DNA of 27,325 nt, taken from the NCBI GenBank assembly GCA_019648995.1, contig BLXT01006781.1, positions 471,999 to 499,323 on the forward strand. The letters run 5' to 3'. Within the stretch, counting starts at the first letter, position 1. The number at the start of each line of letters is the position of its first letter. Origin of the DNA: Plakobranchus ocellatus. Lineage: Eukaryota > Mollusca > Gastropoda > Plakobranchidae. A program made the translations under genes and the position numbers. A model generated the notes under the pieces. The model was not told where the DNA came from. It ran no database searches and worked only from the letters and a program-made list of their open reading frames with translations. Below, one piece after another: positions 1-12,100 of this stretch.

Positions 1-344
1 GTTCTCCTACTTTTATATGTATGCTCATAACTATCCTGAAGTAATTCTCCTACTTTTATATGTATGCTTGTAACTATCCTGAAGTGGTTCTCCTACTTTT
101 ATATGTATGCTCCTAACTATCCTGTAGTGGTTCTCCTACTTTTATATGTATGCTCATAACTATCCTGTAGTGGTTCTCCTACTTTTATATGTATGCTTGT
201 AACTATCCTGAAGTGGTTCTCCTACTTTTATATGTATGCTTATAACTATCCTGTAGTGGTTCTCCTACTTTTATATGTATGCTCTTAACTATCCTGTAGT
301 GGTTCTCCTACTTTTATATGTATGCTTATAACTATCCTGTAGCC
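1..344. repeat. 43-bp tandem array, 8 copies, cut by window edge
   Basis: Units start at 1, 44, 87, 130, 173, 216, 259 and 302, each beginning with TTCTCCTACTTTTATATG context and ending CTATCCTGWAG. Copies differ mainly at the bases before AACTATCC (CTCAT, CTTGT, CTCCT, CTTAT, CTCTT). It lies in the intron upstream of the first catenin exon seen here. The left border is outside the window. Confidence 0.95.
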
Positions 345-455
345 TTTCTTTTCTTTTTTTTTTTTTTAATGCCTCTCTTCTTTAGAATATTCATAGAATG
401 AATTGTTTCTCCTATATCATGATGCGTTGTTTTAATATTGAGATTATATCTAATT

Positions 456-458
<3 letters not shown>

Positions 459-491
<33 letters not shown>
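459..491. repeat. (CT)n microsatellite
   Basis: A pure TC dinucleotide run of about 33 bases in the upstream intron. The rest of 345-1068 is AT-rich intron with no coding signal that I can support. Confidence 0.95.
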
Positions 492-493
<2 letters not shown>

Positions 494-1068
494 TTCATTG
501 AAAACTGAGGTTTTGACTTCTTAACAAAAAAAAACTGCATGAAATACTTTCAGACCTGTTGTCCAATTTTTGTAGAAGTCTTGCTCACAGTGAGAACAAG
601 TTCACTGTGTTTGTGTGATAAGTTCTAGCTAGCGACGGCTGAATAGTTGTAGTTCTTTGCTGTCATTGATGATCTTGTAAGCTTGAGATTACTAGGAACA
701 TTAAAAAAAAAATTAAACCCATCCAAATAACTAAAGTTCTTTGTTGAAATCAGAGATAATGACTTTTTTAAAGTCCATTCTGTAAAACATAGCTTTGATA
801 AGAATGGCATGAAGTTATTTTGAGTTGTGCCAAAACACAGGATTCACTTAAATTCCAAGTGTATTTTAAAGAGGAAAAGATTACTCTCATTTTGTATGAA
901 AAAAAAAGATATAGCATATGGTTATCGATTGATCTATTTGATCATAAGAAGTCTTGAGCGTGTGTGGAGAGAATGGAAATTCAGATTTTGCAAGCTGTAA
1001 CATGGAAAGCTTTTATTTTTAGATTTGCAATTTATTTTTGAACAAAAATTGATCCTATTTTTTCTCAG

Positions 1069-1164
1069 GTCCTGACCCAGTGCCATATGAGGAGAGAGCA
1101 CCACCATATGATGAGAGAGACGCACCAGATCCGTACATTCAAAGTGCACCTCGCTATCCAGATG
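1069..1164 (+). CDS. CTNND2: delta-catenin exon a: Tyr/Pro-rich linker
   Basis: Follows a TTTTTTCTCAG acceptor and ends at G|GTACTT; enters and leaves in phase 1. It encodes about 31 residues with a repeated PYxER pattern (PYEER, PYDER) and PDPYIQ. This matches the Tyr-rich region before the armadillo repeats of p120-family proteins, where Src-family phosphorylation occurs. The phase-1 entry proves that at least one coding exon lies upstream of the window. Confidence 0.85.
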
Positions 1165-3095
1165 GTACTTGCCTGTTTTTCTCCTTAATCAACAGTTCTT
1201 GTTACAATTGCTTTTTTTTTTGTTTTGTTTTGATTTTTCATTTTGAAAACAAATTTGGATGTGTGGATTTTGCATGAAATCAAGGTGACATTAGAAGACT
1301 GGGGCATATTTGTTTGTTTGTATTGCTACATGCATTCAGTACTGGAGGTAATGAAAGGCATTTTCTCTTAATATTTCAGCCCTTTTTTTTTTGTGAATTG
1401 TCAAGGCAATGTTGAGCAGGACATGCTCATGCATTATGCATTTCATTCATCAAATACCACCACATATATGTGAAGCAATCCAACATTGAGTGGAGTTGTA
1501 GATCTACATGGTTGACTTGAAATGGAAAAAAATAAGAGTAAACCAGAGGAGCAAAGGTTTACTTTTATTTTACTCTCTGTGTATGCACAGCCTTCTGGTG
1601 ACATGCTGTAGCCTTAGGTACACAAGAAAGTGGTAATTTGTTCTTCCTTATTGTAGGATTTCAGTTACATTTTGTGGAACTACTACACATATTGCTTTGT
1701 TGTTACAGTCTACTCAGAGTTTTGAGCTAACACTTACAACAGTCTGAAAATAAATCTGATGACTGACCATGGTTTTTCCAGACAGGGTACCCTCCTACGG
1801 TCCTGAGGATCCGTATTTGGAACACGAGGTCAGCCGCAGGCTTGATCAGCTTAACCTTGGCGCTCCTCCCCCACACCTGCGCAGTGCATCTCCTTTTGAC
1901 AGGAGAGGTCAGTATTGATTCTGTTCATTCAAATACCCTCCCCTTCCCAATTATGAGGAGAGAAATAATGTGTGTGTGTGGCAAGTTGAGAAAACCCATC
2001 ACAATTTGCCAGATGTGCGTGTTGAGTTTTTTTCTATTTCAGTGCATTCCGTTTCTATTGGTGTCCATTCTTAAGTTTAAATTTTGTTGACAGGAAATTC
2101 GTGTTCAGTTTCAATTTTGCCATAGAAATGTTACAAATAAATTGAAGAAACCTAATCTATTCATAACCCCCTAACAAAATGCACAGGAAGGGCGGACAAG
2201 CTAAAGATCTAGGGTGGTACAAGCAGTTTTAAGCAGCATGACATGCTCATCTTCAGAAATTAGATTCAGATCTTCGAAAGCATTTCAAAGATCAAGAATA
2301 GTACATTGTAGGCTTGATGAAATGGATTTAGTTCCTTTGTGTAGAAAACTGATGGAATTGGTGTGGAATTGGATCTAGATGGGCTTTTATACACATTTCT
2401 TTTCCTGCAATTTTTCCTTTATTCATGTTTATATTGTTTCAGTTTATCATCCAAACAACTTTTCAGGTTGTTATGGTGAGGTGTTTTCAGTTCTGAAATA
2501 TATGGAGTATTTTAGGTAGGGTTTTTTTTTTAATTGAAGAAAGTCCTGGATTGCAAAGTTCTAGTCTGGAGGCCAAAACAATTTAAAGTTGAAAATAACT
2601 GCAGCTGTTTATGCTCTAGAAATTGAACTTGACTCTGGTAATTTTTTAATTTCTTTGAAGGCATGCCCAACCCTGACCTTCAGGAAGTGATTGACTTTCT
2701 TATGTCCCCTGATGACACTGTCAAGGCCAGTGCAGCAGCTCATCTCCAACACATCACTTTCATGGATGATGCTATGAAGGCGAAAGCAAGGTTAGTTTTA
2801 AAATCCATGTTTAGTTTCTACTTATCACAAAACAATTTATCAGAAACATACTAGCAAACACCCATAACTGGTACAGAATTTTTTCTTTCATGAGAATGTT
2901 GTGGAGTATCAGAACAATTTTTTTTGTTTTTTTTTCTATTTCTGTTTATACCAAAATTGGTATGAACAGGAAATACTGTGTGAGCCACAGAAGACCAGAA
3001 CCAACTTGGATTTTTTTTTTTTTTTTAACTTGCTTTCTAACTCCCTCCTTTTTTTATGTAGTCATGCATGATTGTGGATGAAAACAAAAATTGTA

Positions 3096-3126
<31 letters not shown>

Positions 3127-6100
3127 GTCTTCATCAGGAGTATGGGAGCGATCCGACCCTTAATCCGCTTGTTGAGCCATGAGTTGGTGGAAGTCCATAA
3201 AAACGCTTGTGGTGCCTTGCAGAATCTCTCTTATGGCAAAAACAACATGGAGAACAAAGTTAGTCATTGTCATTATTATTACGAACCTTTTCTCGTCAGT
3301 TATATCTCGTTTTTTTTTTTTTTCATAACTACTAAATTTTGCAAGTTATTTCTTCCAATCCTAGTCAAATGAGGTCTATTTAGATCTAGTGAGAGGTCTA
3401 TTTAGATCTACTGTGATAAAATCTTCCATGAGGTATTTGCAGAAAAAATGAAAGGTATTTTCTCAGAGTAAAAAATATGCGTATAAACTTTGATAATATT
3501 AACACACATGCAAAAAAAAAAAAATGCTAATTTAGGATGAAAATCAGGATTTTCATCTAGAGAGACGTATGTTTACAGGATATCAGGATTTTCATCTAGA
3601 GAGACGTATGTTTACAGGATATCAGGATTTTTATCTAGAGATGTTTACAGGATATCAGGATTTTCATTTAGAGAGACATATGTTTACAGGATATCAGGAT
3701 TTTCATCTAGAGATACATATGTTTACAGGATATCAGGATTTTCATGTAGAGAGACGTATGTTTACATGATGTCAGGATTTTCATCTAGAGAGACGTATGT
3801 TTACAGGATATCAGGATTTTCATCTAGAGAGACGTATGTTTACTAGATATCGAGATTTTTCTTTTTTAAAAAAGTTTAGAATTACAGAATCTGAACAAGG
3901 AAGTTAAAAAAAACCAACAGTAGCAAAGAAAGAAAACAGCCAATCTCTCCTCTACTAGCTTGTCATCTCTTTTTTTCTTTTTTCAATTACAGAGGGAAAT
4001 ACGAAATGAAAATGGCATTCCAGAGCTCATTCGTTTGTTGAGAAAAACGGACCAGGAGGATGTGAAAGAATCTGTGACAGGTGTCTTGTGGAATCTGTCA
4101 TCAGCAGAGGTAAAACATCTCATCATTGGGGCAAACAGTTACAGTGGTAGATACTGTGGGAAACATTTCAACGTTTCATGGGGTTTTACCTCATGCAGAA
4201 TTTAGCCCTTTTTTTTAGAGTTTGAGTAAGGGCTTTAAGTTGAACCAAATTCAATCAAAGAATCAGTCATTTGCAGCATTTCACTTTGATATTGCCTGCT
4301 ATGGTTTCATGCCAAATCACTTTCTTTGTTCATCTAAGATGTTTTGAATACAGGATAGCCCCTATTTTTTGTTTTGTTTTTTTTTGTTTATTTCTCCTTC
4401 ACCCCCCAAAAAAAAAGCTCCTATTTTTTCCCTTCTCACCATATGACAGTTGGATATGTCCCAAGAACATATTTCTTAAAACTGGGCTGCAACTGCTCGA
4501 TGCATTGTCATTGAATGGAGTATTAATTATAAAAAAACCTGAAGAGCAAGATTATGTCGACCTAGATGTGGATAGTGGATGCCAAATTTCAAGTTGAATG
4601 GAAGAGGATTGAAATTCCTAAATCTAACATTTGATTGCTTAAAAAAATTTTTTTTTTCTTGAAGGGGAAAATGGTTCTCGTATTGCTCTTTTCATGTATA
4701 AGAATAAGATTTAGACGTTATGCATGTCAAGTTGAATGCCGAATGTCCAAAAACAATAATCATGATGTGTTGCTGTTACCAGGATTTGAAGCAAGCAATC
4801 ATCGAGGACGGTCTGTCAGTGCTCATCAACAGCGTAATCTTGAGGTACTCAGGCTGGAGTGCTCTTGGCAATGTTTCCTCACAACTGCCGTGGACCACAG
4901 TGTGCAGAAACACAACTGGAATCCTCAGGTAATGCAGGGAAAACAGTTTTATCACAGTTTCTCCATGTTTCACCACGATAATTCTCTGTAAAATGGTTTT
5001 TTGTCGGCATTGCTGAAGGGAATCATCAATTTTTTTTTAAGTTAACCTTTCTCTGTAAGGTTAAAGCTAGAAAGGGACTTTTCTTAATGAGTTTTTTGTT
5101 CAATGGACACATTTTCATAGTAATGAGCTGTCAGTAATTGAGTGACTTCTTTTGTGTTTTCATTTAAAGCCATTTACATGAATCGTCTTTGGGTGAGCAG
5201 ATTACCCTGCAGTTAGATCATTAGTTATTTAGTATAAGCTCCCCTGTATGGGCTTATTTACACCAGTTTGGTAGTATGGCTTCTTGAGATTCAGTACAAG
5301 TAAAAGTCATGACCTTTTGAGACTCGGCACTAGGAAAGGCCATGAGGAAAGCAAAAACTAACTGCCTCAGAATGCAATACATGCTAAGAAAAAATCAGGA
5401 TGTTTCTCCTGCCTACTCCATGCTCTTCCTGAGCTCTATGTGTGTGATTGCTCTTAGCAGTTGTTCTCTTTGTTCTGATACAAATATTGTATTTTGGTGT
5501 AGCATGAGATTTTGACATCTTTTGACCGAATCATCAATGTCTTATGTTTTTATTGCTCAATTTTGTAGGAATGTGAGTTCAGCAGGGTTTGATGCTCGGA
5601 AGCGCATGAGAGAATGCAAAGGTTTGGTCAACGCACTCATCTATGTTCTCAAACTAGCAGCAGATGATGCGGACAGCAACGCCATTGATAATAAGGTAAG
5701 CCTAAATGGTGCTTTCTTTCTGCTAAGTTTCAGTTTAAAATGGCTCATTGGTCAATGTGGTCTTGATGAAGTTGTGTGCATGTTGGACTAAAATGGAGAG
5801 CCAGTCATCACTTTCAAGTTTGAAAATTCATAGCATTTTAAGGAATTTTAAAATTTAGTGTTGCTTTTTTTTTTTTAATCACTGAAACCATTTATCTTTT
5901 TGTTGTTTTTCTTTTTTTTTTTTTTAAATTTTGCAAACTGAAAAAAAATTGTCTAAACTTTTGATATTTAGTCCCAGTAATAACACTCCCATCATTGAGT
6001 CATTAGAAAAACTTTAATTTTGCTCTAATGACCTCTTTTGTAAAAAAAAAAAAACTCACTCATAAATCAGGACTTTTTCATGATATGCTTTTAATACATT

Positions 6101-9100
6101 AATTTGTATTTTTAATGTGTTGCATGTGAGCAAACTTTGATCCTATGTTTCTTCTTCTTTAATGAAAAAACCAGAAGCTATTGTATTTATTCGAAGTATA
6201 TACTGTCTAGCGGGGAGCAATGGCTCATCTATTAAGGCATTTGCCCACCAAGTCAGAGGTCCAAGTTTCGAATCCCAGTCTAAGCCAAGTCAATTTTTCA
6301 TTGCTCCTCCGCATCCACCCAGCACTAAATGGGTAGCTAGATCTCCTAAGACCTGACAAAAGTAAAGGCTGTGAGGAAAGCAATGGCAAACTACCTCAGA
6401 ATGCCGTATGCCAAGAACAATCTGAACCCTACTCCTGGTTTTCCGATGCTTAGACTAAGCATGGGCCCCACTTTACTTTTTTTTTACTGCCTAGATGGAG
6501 TATTGTTTCAACTTCCTACACAGCCAAACCTTTATTTAAACAAAGTGAGAGAAATAGACTGAAATAGACTGATGTTCAGGAACCATAAGATATAAAAATC
6601 AAGGTGTAATCAAATAGTTTTCAGATTCTCTGCTTTAATATATGCTGTAAATGGGAAGACTCGCCATATTGCACCGTTCTTTAATTATTAACCCTTTATG
6701 TGTGTGTGTGTTTGTACGTAATGCAGGTTGTGGAGAACACAGTGTGTGTGCTGCGCAATCTTTCCTACAGGATACAAGAGGTGGTCGACCCAGACTTTTA
6801 CAAAAAGCGCAGCCTTCCTCGCCAGCAGCAAGGAAAGCAAGGAAGTCAGAGCAAGGGTAAATCAGATAGCAACGCAGGCTGCTTCGGTAACAAGTCCAGC
6901 AAGGCGAGGGCAGCACAGAACAAGGCTGGCAACCAGCCTGCAGGGTGAGGAGAAAGTATACACACACATATCCAAACATGATAAAAAAAAAATAAGCATA
7001 TAGTATACATGAATTTTACAATTGCAAGGTTACCATATTTGATGCTTCTTCCTAGGCCATTAAAATCATCTGAGGGAATATAAAAAAAAATTTAAAATTA
7101 AAAAAAAACTGAACAAGAAATAGGCAAACTTTTTCCTGTTTACATTCCTTGTGTTAATTTGTTTAGTTAGACCACAAAAGTAAACCTGTTACAGAAATAG
7201 TGATCACCTGGAAAATAGATCCAATATCCATACGATGAAATATCTAAGGCTCTTACAGACTCCTCTGTATGTAATAAGAGAATTCCAGTGCAAAGTATAA
7301 TTAGACTAAGAAACTGATAGCCACTTAGACTAGATGTCCTGCCACAAAAGAGAGACATTTCATTCTTTGCTCATATTGCATATTTGCCTCCCTTCAAAGA
7401 AATAACAGTTATACAATCATCATCATCATCTTTTACTACCTCACCCACAGAGTGCCGCCCCAGCTGCCCCCAGCTTCTGTGGAGTACAGGTCGCTGTGGG
7501 GGTCGGAGATTCATTCCTTGTACTCCACAGTGCTCAAGCGCTGCACAAACTCCATAACGATGGAAGCTGCTGCTGGTGCTATACAGAACCTCACCGCTTG
7601 TGATTGGCAGGTGAGTCTTGTTGCTCAGAGAGCTGTTTCCAAGATTTCTCTGTGGATTTATTTTTTTAATTATAGCAGCCAATCTCAGCCCACTTGTGCA
7701 TCCGTAGCCATGGGTTGCAAATTTTCTGCTAAACTTTATAAAGCAAAGAAGAGGTGGACATAAATATCTGATCTAAAACATTATTTGACATTCATGTGCT
7801 AAATGAAGTACATACATTTTAAAAAAATTTAGTCCGCCAGCTTTTGATAACATACAAAAAATATCTCTCTCTCTCTCTGTGTGTGAGAGAGAGAGAGAGA
7901 GACACGCATGCAGAAAAAAATCTGTATTTTTGAGGCAACACTGAAGAGTAACTGTTTTTGAATAAGGCATGGCAATTTCTTTTTTTCAAATATCTTTGTG
8001 ATCATTTATCTTTGTTCAACATGTTTTAGCAACAGGAGTATAGCTGTGTGCAAACCATTATAATTATTTTTGCCTACAGGATGAAACATAAATATTAGGA
8101 GCAAATTCTACCTTCTTTGATTATTCCCATCTCCTCAGATACAAATCATTTTTGCTGCTTTATAATTTTGTTTTATTACTTTTGTCTTAGTTTTAATTAA
8201 TGTTTTTAGTTTTCCCTTACAAGTGGGGGCGTTGGTGGCACAGTGCCTAGTGACTCCGCCCTGAGATCTAAAGAGACCCTTCTGTTGCGGATTCAAGCCC
8301 CGCCATCAACATCCTGGCCTGACGGAGGGCTTAAAAGCTTGAGATCACCTTGTTGTGGACTGGCTATGTACAAAAACCCTTCTCTTTCAAGTGGCAAACT
8401 TGTTGTTTATTTGACTGTGTTTTATGCTCTCCCCAACAGCCTGCTGTAGACAGCCGAGCCATGGTGAGAAAGGAGAAAGGCCTGCCTCTGCTCGTCGACT
8501 TGTTGTCTGCGGAGAGTGACAGAGTTGTTTGTGCCACAGCCACCGCCCTGCGTAATCTTGCCATTGATGAGAAAAACAAAGAGCTTGTTGGTGGGTTACA
8601 CTTGCTTACATTAGCATTCAAGGGTTTAAATAGATGAGACTTCAAATAGAAGCTTTTTTTTTTTCATGAAGACAGGCTTTTCAAATTCACATCTAAATAT
8701 TGAAAACAAATTCCCAATGTAAATTCCGCCCCCCCCCTTCACCTATGTTAGGAAACATTATATTTGCATCTGTTGTGAGATCAATGAGAACAAAATATTT
8801 CAGTTTTTCTTCTTTTAACCCCTTTTTTGAAATGTTAGAATCCAGTGCATCTCCGTCTAGTTGTCCCCATTGCAAGCCTGCTTAATATAGGTTTTGGCTT
8901 TACAATGAGTAGTTTAAAACGATCAGTAGGCAAATTGCAATCATATTTGGACTGGCCTCAAGACATCATTTTAGTATTAAATGAAATTAGAAAATATTAC
9001 ACAAGCTGAGCAGTTGCCAAAAGGTAGATCCAAAATTATTTCAATTTTGTCATCATCGACATGTTCAAGAGAACAGAGCAAACGAGTACCATTTCGGTAT

Positions 9101-12100
9101 AATTCATGTAGAGTCGGGGGCGTCGCTGGCTCAGTGGTTAGCAAGTCCGCCCTGAGATCTGCAGGGACCTTTCTGTCGCGGGTTTAAGCCCTACCACCAG
9201 CGCCCTGGCCTGATGGAGGGCCTAAAAGCCTGAGATCACCTTGTTGTGGACTGGCTATACACAATAACCAAACCATGCAGAGTCAGATATGTTGACTAGA
9301 TCAGAGTGAAAAATACTAAACTGTGGAACTCATTCCTGTGTAATAAGCAACCTTGAAGTGTTAGTAGAAGATTATGTTTATTTAAAGAAGGATTGTTTCA
9401 TCTCGTGAGCAGAAATCTGTGTTAAACTATACAGGGAGCATCATACTTCATGCTGGTACACTTAGAAACATATGATTTAACTTTTATGGGTTTGTTTTTT
9501 TGAAGAGGACTCACAAAACATCTTCTGTGCAATGACAATGACAATTAAGCTTCTGGCCTCTGTCAAAAGTACTCGTTTTCATCAGGTGGCTGTTTGTGAT
9601 CTCTCTTTTTTTTCAAATTCCAACCCTAACAAAAAAAAAAGTGGCAAAGAGCGATTGATTGAAAGATAATTGGCACACTTTTGCTAAAAACTCCAGATTT
9701 TAAGTTGAAGGCTAGTCATCATTTTCTAAAATATTTATATATGAATTTTTGCGTAATTATTAAAATGTTGTGGAATTATCAGTTTGGATAAAACTGGCCA
9801 TATGTGTTTTTTTGACATTTTGCAGTTTTAACCAACATTAAAAGTTAGCTTACTTTACAATGGGAAAAACTTACAGTCATTTATTCAACTTCCTGAAGGA
9901 CGAGAAATTATAAAGAATATTTTCTTACATGTGGTGAGTAAAGTAAAAACAAAGAAACAAACAAGTGTACTTTTCTTTCTTTTTTTCTTAAGGCAAATAT
10001 GCCATCAGACAACTGGTGAGTCGCTTGCCGAGAGACTACCGCAGCAACATGCCTGATGACACGATCTGTGCCGTGGTTGCTACCCTTTATGAAGTTGTCA
10101 AGGATAATCAAGATTTCGCCTTGTGAGTTTCTATGTGTATTTGTTTGAATCTTCTTCTGAAAGCCAAATGGTCGTCCCATGCCTCTTGAAGATAGTGAAA
10201 CTTTACGCAGATTCCATACTCAAATGGGGGCGTTGGTGGCTCAGTGTTTAGCGAGTCCCCCATCCTGGTCTGATGGAGGGCCTAAAAGCCTGAGGTAACC
10301 TTGTTGTAAACTGGCTATATACAAAAAGCTTGCCCATACTCAAAAGATCTTAAGATCATCATTTAATTTTTGGATTGCTGGCTTATCTGCTAATGAACAG
10401 GGATGCATTTACCTTATGGATGGATCAGTGGATATTGCTAGCTGCGGTTGCTATATTTTTGTCAGGAATATTTATCTAGTATATTATTCATACACTTGGC
10501 TTTGTCATGAAATAATGCTGATGATCATCTGTAAGTCATGCTGATAGCTTGAGATCGTGAGGAGGCCTAATGTCTACAAAGCCATAAATTATCTGTCATT
10601 ATTTCCCAGCTGTCACTCTCTAAATTTAATATTTTCCCTGAACCTTGGTGTGACATTTTTCCCTGGGTATCTTGGTTCATGAAGATAAAACTGTCAACCC
10701 CACTCAAATATACATTTAAGTTAATAGTTTTCAATATGGATGTGAATAAAGTAGCAATTTAGACATAATAGCTGATAAATGTAACATTGTCATCATCATC
10801 TTGTATACTTTGAAAATAAAAGCACATGTACACGGATCAGGGACCTGAATCTTTCATTGGACAAGTATTAGAATATAGTGATGGAAATGCTGGCAAACTC
10901 TAATCCATTTGATGCAAGTCTTGAGACTCTGTTATTATGGGTAGCAATAAAGCATAGCAGGCACTTGCACCCTCTGACAATCACAGCAGTCTTAGCTGTG
11001 ACAAGATTGTGTTATTATGGGTAGCAATAAAGCATAGCAGGCACTTGCACCCTCTGACAATCACAGCAGTCTTAGCTGTGACGAGATTGTGTTATTATGG
11101 GTAGCAATAAAGCATAGCAGGCACTTGCACCCTCTGACAATCACAGCAGTCTTAGCTGTGACGAGATTGGGTTATTATGGGTAGCAATAAAGCATAGCAG
11201 GCACTTGCACCTTCTGACAATCACAGCAGTCTTAGCTGTGAAGAGATTGGGTTATTATGGGTAGCAATAAAACATAGCACGCACTTGCACCTTCTGACAA
11301 TCACAGCAGGCTTAGCTGTGACAGTCATGCAATAGGTAAGTCCCAAACCCATAGCTAAAATCTATGGCTGGAAACCCTGGCTGCGGCATCATTGTGTCTT
11401 TTGGAATTGCATTTTCCAGGAATTTTCCCTGGTCACTCCTCTGTAAAGTGGGCACTTAGCCAAGAGGATATAATGATTATTATGTATAATAGGCCTTGCT
11501 AGATGTCGAGCAGTAATGTTGGTTGCCAAGTGTTCTGAGTGGTTTGAAGGCTTGACAAAAATACATGTCAAGTTTGATTTTATCATGATATTTTTGGTGA
11601 ACCATTTTCTTTTTTTGTTTTAATTCGCAGGGCCTTAGTGCAAGAAGATGGCCTTCCTCGACTGATGCACATCAACACTTCAGAAGGACGTTATTTGGCC
11701 AGAACACTTAAGTTTACTCTTTCGGTAACTATTACTAGTAGCTTTTGTTAAAAATGTAACACAGTTAAATAATATTCTTGGAACCACAAAGATTTAGGCA
11801 AAATGCAGCTACAACCTACTTATACCTATCTGTACATGTATAGTAATTTTTTTACCTCACGGCTTGTTTTCTATTTTTTTTAAAATACTTAAAATGGGAA
11901 TTTTCTTTCAGCTTTTAAGTATTTCTCAAAAATTCAATTTGACATATGATTATATAATAATGATTGACAGAAAATCAATATTGAACTGATCTGAGGTAAT
12001 TTCCAAAACCCTCCATTATTTTTGTACTATCCCTGACGTACAGATAGGTATATAGTGATTCTTTTACTATAGAGGGTATGGGGGCACACAGTTACCCCAC

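Noticed and set aside
1-344. CRISPR-like regular repeats
   Set aside because: The repeats are directly adjacent without spacers, the locus is eukaryotic and intronic, and no cas genes exist.
3569-3769. Open frame with repeated [12 protein letters not shown] peptide
   Set aside because: It is produced by the 39-bp tandem array in an intron; the period is a multiple of three, and no splice signals or start context support translation.
6635-6979. 114-residue minus-strand open frame
   Set aside because: It is the antisense shadow of the catenin exon at 6727-6944.
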